Of a DNA stretch of 15,291 nucleotides, positions 8,431 through 15,291 are shown in pieces. Both the position numbers and the translations under genes were made by a program. Location: assembly GCA_001430745.1 (NCBI GenBank), contig KQ481971.1, positions 199,435 to 214,725 of the forward strand, read 5' to 3'. Origin of the DNA: Auxenochlorella pyrenoidosa. Taxonomy: Eukaryota > Chlorophyta > Trebouxiophyceae > Chlorellales > Chlorellaceae. Within the stretch, counting starts at the first letter, position 1, and every line of letters begins with the position of its first letter. Under the pieces are notes generated by a model. That model did no database searches. It had not been told where the DNA came from and worked only from the letters and a program-made list of their open reading frames with translations.

Positions 8431-8474
8431 CCCCATCGCGCAAGAACTGGCTGCTAGCTCCTCCGCTGCCGCGG

Positions 8475-8760
8475 ATGGCGCCGCACGGGAGCTGCGGGAG
8501 AGCGGCGCAGGCCCTCCCGGTGCTGCTTCTGCTTGCCGCCGGGGTGAGACAATCGGGAAAAGCCTCCGGGCGAGCAGGCTCACCTGCCGGGGCAAGGCTG
8601 CAAGGCTGCCAGCTGGGCGCCCTTCTCTACTAGTAGTACTGGCGGTGCAGTCCCGCCGTTATGTAAACAGCTGGAGGCCGCTGGTGCAGCTTTCGACTTT
8701 TAACTGGGGGCCAGCTGCCTGTACCTCTTTCGTGCAGCTGAGTTGTGCCCACGCTGCTGG
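8475..8760 (+). other. Signal peptide region (gene C, exons 1-2)
   Basis: Exon 1 encodes MAPHGSCGR then a Leu-rich core. The 23-nt microexon 8738-8760 encodes LSCAHA, a good A-x-A signal peptidase site after residue 29. Confidence 0.78.
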
Positions 8761-11700
8761 GTGAGCGCCAATCAGTGGCGGGGGGCTTCGCTGCCATCTA
8801 GTTGTGGCAGCGTGCAGCATGTGGCTGGCCAGCCCTGCACCCTGCGGGTGCACCCACGCCCAGCTGTTGCTGTCACCAAACGCAACCCTTGAAAGGCTGC
8901 CGTGCAGCTTTGCGCCTCCGCCAAGGCCATGCGTCGCGATGGAGCTTGTGAGTGGGTCGCCCAGCCTGCTGCGCACGCCACGTTGTTGCGGGGCTCCCAG
9001 CTCAGTCTGCATCCGGCCAGCTGTTCCGCATGCATGCAAGTGGTATCTCACGCCCCTCCTCGGAGGCGCAGGGCCTGTGCTGGCTTGTTGAAGCATCGCC
9101 AGCCTGCGCGGAGCACGCAGCCGCCCGCCGCTGCTGCCTGCTGGGCAGCTGCAGCCGTGGCAGGTGCGGGCTATCCCTGGCGCCCACTGCGGGGCCTCCC
9201 CTGCCCTCCCCTGACCTGCGCAGGATCCGCCCCTCACCCCAGGGAGCCCGACATCTATTGTTTATATGGGGCCCACGGGCCTGCAACTTTACCTGCTGAC
9301 CCGGGAGTACCCGTTCAGGGGCATCTTCTCCCAGACAGCCCTAGCCATCTTTCCAAACCAGACTGAGTCGGGGACTTTCACAACCCTCGGCGGGCGCGAC
9401 CCAGCACTCTCCACCCCCACCCGCCAGGTGCGCCCGCTCGCTGGTTGGGCAATGCCAGGGAGCGGCGCAGCTGCGGCACCGCAGGGCCGGCCCTCCGAAG
9501 CGAGCCCTCCCTCCCAAGGGCGCTCCTGCGGATGCTGGGTTTATCGAAACTGTGCCGCGACTTCCATGGCAGTCAGGCAGACTGCACACGCATGCTGGCG
9601 CACCCCAACCCCTTGGCACGGAGCCCGCACTGGATGCCAGGGTGTCTCTTGTCCGCGGCGCGGCGAGCGGCATGCCAGAGCCGCATGGGCCCCGCCCCGC
9701 CAGCGCTGGCGCCCCATCAGGCGGCCCCTCCATGCCCAGGAGCCCTCATCAGGGTGCACCATTGACCCCGCAGGTGCTGCGGGGCGGTGACGTGTGTAAC
9801 GCCACGACGGGCGCGCTGTGGAGCAGCGTGGTCAACTACCGGTGCGCCACCAACTCGAGCATCACTTCGGATACCATCGTGGCCGCCACTGTTAACAACA
9901 GCACGTGCAAGGCCACCATTGCCGTTGAGACGCCCCGAGCCTGGTGAGCCGGCCCGGCACGGGTAGGCAGGACAGCAGGCGGCTGTTTGCTGGCTGTGCC
10001 AAGCTGTGGCTGCTCCGGGGAATCTGGCGATCCGCCGGGCATGCGCCTTGTGAGGTGCGTGAGATAACCTGGCTGGGCCAGGCCAACAAACCCAGCTTGA
10101 AAGCTGGGCGATGGTGCTTGATCTGGTGCTTGTGGGAGCAGACGTACTTGGAGAAAGGGATGGCAGGGAAGAGAAGAACTCTCCGCTGCAAGGAACACGC
10201 CGAAGCCACTCCAACCGCCCCACCTCCGCCCCTCCGCCTGCAGCCCTTCTGTAAGCCCCCCTCTGCCACCACCGTGAGTGCCCCGAGCAGCGCAGCACAC
10301 GCAGCACAGGCGCAGCGGGCGTGCCACCTGCGTTTGGGGGGGGGGGGGCAGGGCCTGCTGACCTGTCTTGGCATGTGCACGGGCTGCCGCACTGCCCATT
10401 CCAAGTGGCCCACTGTCGGCACACCCACGCTGCTTGTTTTGTGACACCAGTGCCGCTGCCGTGGCTTGCAGGAAGCGGGCATGCGGGGTCTTCCAGGTGC
10501 GCCGCCAACGGCGCTGCCGCACCTCGCCAGCACCAGGCTCTTTGCCTGCCAGGGCCCGTTGCATTCTGCGCAGCCCCGCTGCGCACTGCTGGCCCTCAGC
10601 GCACCCTGCCAGCCGCAATCTGTCACAAGCCCCCTGCAGTGTGCGATACCCCAACGGCAAAGGCTTTGAGCCAGCCGGGGCAGATGACACCTGCCCAATG
10701 CCCCCGCCTGGGGCTCCCCGGAGCGGTGTGGAGCCCCAAGCACACCTGCCATCTGATTGCATTCACTGCTAGCTGATACGCATGGCGTCCCTCGGTGCCG
10801 TGCAGGGGCCTGTGCCCAAGCGCGGCCAGCCAGCCCTGAGCCTGTTTGCGGACTACTCCACCAATAACATAACGATCACGTATGCCGCGCCCCCGGCTGT
10901 CAGCACGATTAATGCGTGCAACCAATTTGATGGCCAATCTTTCTGCTTTGAGTACGGCAACTTGAGCACGGCGCTGTCAACGCCAACCTATCAGGTGGGG
11001 GAGTGAGGCGATGCCGTGAACCTTTGATGGTGCCGAGCTGTGTCTGCTGTATGCGAAGGGAAGCACGCTGACAGGATTGTGTAACGGGTGGGTGGAGCTC
11101 TGGGGCGGGCATGCCGCAGGCAAGCGCTGTGGCAGGTGTCAGAGCACGTGCCCACCGCCAACAGCAGGAGCCGGGCCTTGCGCAACTCTGCCCTGACGCG
11201 CTGCATGCCGCCCTCCCTCGCCACCGGAACCCTCCCTCTCTTCAAAGATCTTTGAAGGCAACACTGTCCCCTGTCCCGTCGGTTATAAGGCGGTAGTTGA
11301 AGTGGCTTGGATCTGCAACCCAACGCAGACCCAGGACCAGCTCCAAGGGCTGTTCGCAAACGGTCAGCTCCCCGGGGCGCCAACTGTTTTGGAAGATGAC
11401 TGCGTGCGCTTTCTCCTTTCTTGCCCAACCGCTTGCCCCGCATCACGTGCATCGGCCCCGACCCTGACCTGTCTGCCCAGCGTTGGCGCCTTGTTCGTGG
11501 CCTGAAAGCCCGAGTGCATGCATGCCATATTGCCCAGCCCTTGCCACCCTCACCGCACCTGGGCTGCAGACAATAACTGCCGCGTCTACTTCAATGTGCT
11601 GAGTGCCAAGGCGTGGTGGGTGGGCTGGGGGAGTGTGAATGAGAGTGAACAGCAGGCGTCAGCATGCTGCTGGACCAACAGCCGGCCTGGGGGCTGGCTG

Positions 11701-12126
11701 CCTGCATGCCGCTCCAAATGCAGGCGGCACTCGGTGGAGTGCTCAGGACCAGGGTGGAGCTGATGGCTGGCTCTCACCAAACCGCGTCCATCCCCTCTGC
11801 ACTGCAGCGTGACAGGCACACCCTGCCCGCCGCCGCCGCGCCCGCCTCCTAAGTGAGCTGCTGGAGAGGATCGGAGAGAGTAGGAGAGGGGCCACGTTGT
11901 ACGGCAAGCACTGGCACAGTGCCTGCATCCTCGACCTTGCCGTCTCTTTCTGTAGCATCGCTCTCAGTTGCGCGCCTCTGCCCCGTTGCCTCACAGGCCC
12001 AGGCCGCCGCCACCCAAGCCCCGTCCACCGCCGCCCAAACGCCAGCGTCTGCCGCCACCGCCTGCCAGGCGCCGTGCACCACGGCCTGCCCCCCGCAGTC
12101 AGCCGCCACCTGTGCGCCGCGGGTAG
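8475..12126 (+). CDS. Gene C: complete 12-exon paralogue of gene B (361 aa; possible longer form ending 12257)
   Basis: Exons 8475-8543, 8738-8760, 8908-8947, 9224-9427, 9774-9943, 10244-10273, 10472-10496, 10806-10994, 11248-11362, 11570-11615, 11808-11852, 11997-12126 (TAG 12124-12126), 1086 nt. The signal peptide has hydrophobic core LPVLLLLAAG with cleavage likely after AHA (residue 29). Then comes APPPRPCVAMEL, module 1 (residues 45-169; VLRGGDVC, YRC, STC, TPRAC), a Pro linker ending KRACGVFQ, module 2 (188-304; two Cys in exon 8, then VPC, WIC, NNC, AKAC) and a basic Pro-rich tail with repeated PRPPPPK. Exon 5 encodes a product about 84% identical to gene B's, but exon 4 and the start of exon 9 differ strongly. 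Exon 8 is 15 nt longer than in B. A 50-nt intron at 12123-12172 would instead join to 12173-12257 and stop at a TAA shared with gene B. Introns 9428-9773 and 10497-10805 exceed 300 nt and hold nothing I recognise. Confidence 0.86.
9224..9943 (+). other. MRH-like module 1 (gene C, exons 4-5)
   Basis: Exon 4 (68 codons) ends LGGRDPALSTPTRQ; exon 5 has GGDVC, YRC, STC and TPRAC. The N-terminal part of exon 4 is unlike gene B, whereas exon 5 is nearly the same, including the sequons NSS and NST. Confidence 0.57.
10336..10348 (+). repeat. Poly-G run in intron 6 of gene C
   Basis: Thirteen consecutive G inside the intron. The corresponding intron in gene B has only G-rich sequence (near 5312-5330). 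Probably unstable; no coding effect. Confidence 0.75.
10806..11615 (+). other. MRH-like module 2 (gene C, exons 8-10)
   Basis: Exon 8 (63 codons) has two Cys (NAC, SFC) and STPTYQ. Exon 9 (11248-11362, acceptor AAG) starts IFEGN and holds VPC and WICNP. Exon 10 holds NNC and AKA plus the split Cys. The loop before WIC differs almost completely from gene B, while the part after it is conserved. Confidence 0.57.
11808..12126 (+). other. Pro/Arg/Lys-rich tail (gene C, exons 11-12)
   Basis: Exon 11 encodes VTGTPC followed by Pro-rich sequence, and exon 12 (11997-12126) repeats PRPPPPK and ends PPPVRRG with TAG at 12124-12126. A phase-2 donor (GTAGCT at 12123) overlaps the stop and would allow the longer version. 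Confidence 0.7.
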
Positions 12127-12172
12127 CTCGAGGTCAGTGACGCCCCAAACCGAAGGGGTGCAATGGGCCCAG

Positions 12173-12257
12173 CCCGCCACTACCCAAGCCCCGTCCACCG
12201 CCGCACACACCCCAGCGTCTGCCGCCGCCGCCTGTGGTGCGCCGCCCGCCTCGGTAA
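12173..12257 (+). other. Duplicated copy of the last exon (gene C), possible exon 13
   Basis: After a GGGCCCAG acceptor, 85 nt encode in one open frame PLPKPRPPP...VVRRPPR and the same TAA as in gene B. The phase fits a donor at 12123 (CGCCGCGG|GTAGCT). The intron would be only 50 nt, shorter than any other here. It could equally be untranslated debris of a tandem duplication of the terminal exon. Confidence 0.5.
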
Positions 12258-12455
12258 CAAGAGTGGCTCGAGGGCGGTGTTGCCGGGGTCCACAAGGGGC
12301 CATTGAGTCCCAAGCATGCAGGCAGGCGTGACGGCGGCCACGCCCGGCGCACGCTGAGGGCAGTGTGTGGAGGGCAGGGCACGCCCAACCAGCGAAGCTC
12401 AGCACGCCGCACTCTGCCCTGGATTGTTGAGCAAACAGGCTGAGCAGGCACCATT

Positions 12456-12549
12456 TTTTTCTTGCATCGAGAAGCATTTATTAATCAATCTTGTTGAAAC
12501 TGAACTCAATAAGAGAACTCTCACTGAAAGTAAAAATAGAATGAATGAA
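12456..12549. other. AT-rich island, copy 2
   Basis: About 29% GC by hand count, 94 nt, same position in the duplicated spacer. It carries the same 19-nt core at 12503-12521, with different A/T-rich sequence on both sides. Confidence 0.75.
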
Positions 12550-12856
12550 GGTTTGGCGTGCCTTGTTAGATCGACGGGGGCGCACTCGGTCGGCAGCGAG
12601 TCGTCAAAGTTGTCTTTCGTATTTGTGCCACTGCAGCCTGCTGCGCTGAGTGCAATTCCACACCACATCGGTAGAAAGGCTGTCAGCAAATCATCACAGT
12701 CGTGTGCCCAGTCGTGCTGGCACTGCTGCAGCAGGGCAGGTTGGGTTGGAAGACGGTCCTAGCTGTGCAGCGGGCACATGCAAAGGCTGGTGTGCCCCCC
12801 GGTTGCGCTGCCAGTGGACACACCCCTGCTCGCCCCTGCTGGCCATTTGGATCACC

Positions 12857-12985
12857 TCATCGCGTCTCATACGCCTCCTGCACCTTTTTGAACTTGTCCT
12901 CTGCCGCATTTCACCCCCCGTCGTTCAGCGCATCCTGAGGAGGCAGAAAGCCCGGAGAATCACCCCGATGATTGGCAACGAGGGC
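12857..12985 (-). pseudogene. Relic of a DnaJ J-domain, copy 2, with longer upstream part
   Basis: The minus strand again gives AAEDKFKKVQEAYETR and a stop. Upstream in the same frame, beyond a TGA, there is LALVANHRGD, which could be a decayed LALxxHPDK segment of helix II and the HPD loop. Spacing is longer than usual and the frame is broken, so it is not a working co-chaperone gene. Confidence 0.4.
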
Positions 12986-13674
12986 CAGCGCAGCAGGCGC
13001 AGCGTGCAAGGGGCGGGCCAGCGGAGCAGGCATGGTGCCTGCCAGGATTCGCAGCGGGTATCAAAGCCTGCGCCTTGTCTGCTCACGCGTCGCCTCCTGC
13101 GCCCCCCTCACCATGCTGCAGCCATGCGCCAGGGAAAATGGGCCACATGTCAAGGCTTGGCAAGCTGGTGCAGGCAGCGGCTGAGATGCACTTGCGTATC
13201 GCGGCGAATGCCTGGTCGCTGCCTGCACACCTGCCAGCACGGCAGGTTCTGCGTCCGGGCTCAAGCAAAAATCATGCAAGGGCGCCAATGCGCTGGCACT
13301 GCCGCCCTGGCCTGCCCTCCTGCGCCCTGCTGGCGGGAGGTTGAATGGGCAACTCATGCGCAGGCCACTCATCGCAGCAGTGGACGGCAGATGCCTGCGC
13401 CAGTGCACGGAAACACTCCCAGACATCAGCAGCATGGCATGCTGTGCACGGCATGAGTGGAGCAGAAACAGGCCTTCAGTACTGCCCTGGTGCAAAGTGT
13501 GTGGAGCACGTAGTCCCTTGCACCAGCTGCCATCATAGCCTCCTGAGGAGTTGGCAATCACTCGATGGTTTCTTCATGATCCACTTGTTCTCGCCACCCT
13601 TTTTGGTTTGTATCCGCCACTTGAAGGCCCATCGCGCAAGAACTGGCTGCTGGCTCCCCCCTCCGCTGCCGCGG

Positions 13675-13948
13675 ATGGCGCCGCACGGGAGCTGCGGGAG
13701 GGTGGCCCAGGCCCTCCCGGTGCTGCTTCTGCTTGCCGCCGGGGTGAGACAATCGGAGGAACCTCCGGGCGAGCAAGCTCACCCTCCGGTGCAAGGCTGC
13801 AAGGCTGCCAGCTGGGCACCCTTCTCTAGTGGCGGTTCAGTCCCGCCGTTATGTAACAGCCGGAGACCGCTGGTGCAACTCTCAACTTTTAATAAGGGGC
13901 CAGCTGCTGTCCCTCTTTCGTGCAGCTGAGTTGTGCCCACGCTGCTGG
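13675..13948 (+). other. Signal peptide region (gene D, exons 1-2)
   Basis: Same organisation as gene C, with hydrophobic core LPVLLLLAAG and microexon 13926-13948 encoding LSCAHA; cleavage is expected after AHA. Confidence 0.77.
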
Positions 13949-15136
13949 GTGAGCTTCAATCAGCGGCGGTGGGACTTGCCTCATCGCTGACATGCTGGTT
14001 GTGGGCACAGCGTGCAACGTGTGGCTGGCCAGCCCTGCTCTGCATCCTGCGGGTGCACCCACGCCCAGCTGTTGCTCCCACCAAACGCAACCCTTGAAAG
14101 CCTGCCATGCAGCTTCGCACCTCCGCCAAGCCCATGCGTCGCAATGGAGCTTGTGCGTAGGCCTCTCAGCCTGCTGCGCACGCCACGTTGTCGCGGGGCT
14201 CCCAGCTCAGTCTGCATCCGGCCAGCTGTTAGGCATGCATGCAAGTGATGTCTCACGCCCCTCCTTGACGTGGCAGGGCCTCTGCCGGCTTGCGAAATCA
14301 TTGCCAGCCTGCGCGGAGCACGCTTCCAGCCTGCGGCTGCTGCCTGCTGGGCTGCTGCCGACATGGCAGGTGCGGGCCATACCTGGCCCCCACTGCGGGG
14401 CCTCCCCTGCCCTCCCCTGGCCTGCGCAGGATCCGCCCCTCACCCCAGGGAGCGCGGAAGTTGTAGAGTATACAGCTCCGGGCCTTGAACTTGCACTGTT
14501 GACCCAGGAGTCGCCGTTTAGGACCGTCTTCTCCCAGACAGCACGAGCCATCCTTCCAAACCAGCCGCCAGAGACCTTCACAGTCCTAGGCGGGCGCGAC
14601 CCAGCACTCTCCACCCCAACCCGGCAGGTGCGTCTGCTGGGTGGCCGGGCGATGCCGGGGAGCAGCGCAGCTGCGGCACTGCAGGGCGGGCTCTCCAAAG
14701 CCCTCCCTCCTGAAGGGCCCTCCGGCTTACTCAGGCAGATTCTGGGTCTTTCGTAAACCTCTGTCGCGAGTTCCCACGGCTGTCAGACAGACCGCACACG
14801 CCATGCCAGTGCACCTCACCGGCTGACTATGCGTCTCTCGTTCGCGGCGCTGCAAGCAGCATGCCGGAGTCGCGGAGGCCCTGCCCAGCCAGCAGCGGCG
14901 CCCCCGCAGGCACCCCCTCCACGTCCAGGAGCCCTCACCAGGGCACAGTATTGACCCCACGCACAGGTGCTCCGAGGCGGCGACGTGTGCAATGTCACGA
15001 CGGGCGCGCTGTGGGGCGGCGTGGTCAACTACAGGTGCACCACCAACTCGAGCATCACCTCTGACACCATCGTGGCTGCCACTGTTGACGACAGCACGTG
15101 CAAGGCCACCATCACCGTTGAGACTCCCCGAGCCTG
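13675..15136 (+). CDS. Gene D: 5' part (exons 1-5) of a fourth paralogue, truncated by the window end
   Basis: Exons 13675-13743, 13926-13948, 14113-14152, 14430-14627, 14967-15136. They total 500 nt, with the last exon ending in the split Cys codon TG|; intron 5 then runs out of the window at 15291. The signal peptide differs from gene C's by one residue (GRV for GRA), cleavage again after AHA. Exon 3 gives APPPSPCVAMEL. Exon 4 encodes 66 residues as in B, not 68 as in C. Exon 5 carries VLRGGDVC, YRC, STC and TPRA. In exon 5, DDS replaces the NNS of B and C, removing those sequons; NSS remains. Upstream and exon 1-3 sequence is very close to gene C, whereas the middle of exon 4 shares residues with both B and C, which suggests exchange between copies. 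The same secreted MRH-like role is inferred. Intron 4 (14628-14966) holds nothing recognised. Confidence 0.84.
14430..15136 (+). other. MRH-like module 1 (gene D, exons 4-5)
   Basis: Exon 4 has FSQTARAILPNQ and LGGRDPALSTPTRQ; exon 5 has GGDVC, YRC, STC and TPRA plus the split Cys. No Cys in exon 4, as in B and C. Confidence 0.57.
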
Positions 15137-15291
15137 GTGAGCCTGCTCAGCAGGAAGGGGCAGGACAGCAGGCGGCTGTTTGCTGGCTGTGCCAAGCTGT
15201 GGCCGATCTGGGGAATCAGCGGCCGATCTGCCAGGCCTGCGTCATGCGAGGTGCCCGAGAGAGCCTGGCCGGGCCGCCCCCCTTCCGCCCC
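15137..15291 (+). other. Start of intron 5 of gene D
   Basis: Begins GTGAGC after the split Cys codon and continues to the window end, with sequence like intron 5 of genes B and C (GACAGCAGGCGGCTGTTTGC shared). The next exon is not reached. Confidence 0.8.

Larger units (their letters stand above)
7123..8474. repeat. B-C spacer, duplicated as the C-D spacer
   Basis: No intact gene. In order: 7123-7320 close to 12258-12455; an AT-rich island 7321-7413; 7414-7771 with three substitutions in 358 nt against 12550-12907; a region with a deletion relative to the C-D spacer (about 7775-7825); then upstream sequence of gene C shared with gene D. The open frames in it are disrupted or shifted between the two copies. 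Confidence 0.85.
12258..13674. repeat. C-D spacer, second copy of the 1.4-kb spacer
   Basis: Second copy of the spacer described for B-C, offset by about 5135 nt. It keeps about 45 nt near 12925-12985 that are missing from the B-C copy, including sequence upstream of the minus-strand J-domain relic. No intact gene was found in it. Confidence 0.85.

Noticed and set aside
9836..10762. Minus-strand open frame of 308 codons opposite gene C exons 5-7
   Set aside because: Not conserved as an open frame opposite genes A or B, and composition is low-complexity Arg/Ala/Pro. Shadow of GC-rich sequence.
67..15136. One giant gene with repeated modules instead of four genes
   Set aside because: Each unit has its own signal-peptide exon and its own stop after the Pro tail, with spacers lacking conserved exons.
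67..15136. Pherophorin family assignment for the Pro-rich secreted proteins
   Set aside because: The globular modules lack the pherophorin pattern I would expect, and their Cys spacing fits MRH-type modules better.
1..15291. CRISPR arrays, tRNA or rRNA genes, intact transposons
   Set aside because: No regularly spaced short repeats, cloverleaf-like segments, rRNA-like sequence or transposase/reverse transcriptase motifs were seen on either strand.

Overview
The window reads as nuclear DNA of a GC-rich, intron-dense eukaryote, most likely a chlorophyte green alga (Chlorella-like Trebouxiophyceae is the best guess). The reasons are very short exons (down to 23 and 25 nt) separated by GC-rich GT-AG introns of about 140-450 nt, a TGTAA poly(A)-type signal after one gene, and proline-rich secreted-protein tails. 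Nothing bacterial is visible: no operons, no long conserved ORFs. Nearly all long open frames run through introns and are artefacts of high GC.

Layout: at least four head-to-tail, plus-strand copies of one 12-exon gene. Gene A (exons 5-12, 5' end outside the window) ends at 2486. Gene B is complete (3377-7122, 349 aa). Gene C is complete (8475-12126, 361 aa, or to 12257, 388 aa). Gene D (exons 1-5) starts at 13675 and leaves the window in intron 5. The gene models were built by comparing copies. Exon lengths and phases agree between copies and each complete model sums to a multiple of three. Start-to-start spacing is about 5.1-5.2 kb.

Predicted protein: signal peptide; short Pro-rich stretch with one Cys; a module resembling the C-terminal half of an MRH (mannose-6-phosphate receptor homology) domain, closed by a Cys whose codon is split TG|C by an intron; a Pro-rich Cys linker; a second such module with the same splice architecture; and a Pro/Arg-rich basic tail. 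It looks like a secreted or wall-associated glycoprotein with two MRH-like domains, but the Glu and Tyr normally used to bind mannose are not present. The family, to my knowledge, is not a named one.

Spacers: A-B is short (890 nt). B-C and C-D (about 1.35-1.42 kb) share an extra block that is over 99% identical over 358 nt, far more alike than the coding exons of the genes they separate. This block carries an AT-rich, highly diverged island with a 19-nt invariant core, and a minus-strand relic of a DnaJ J-domain helix. Blocks about 200-450 nt upstream of each start codon are shared by B, C and D and probably contain the promoters. The most interesting features are the array itself, the internal domain duplication recorded in its introns, the variable putative ligand loops, the duplicated last exon of gene C and the odd spacer.
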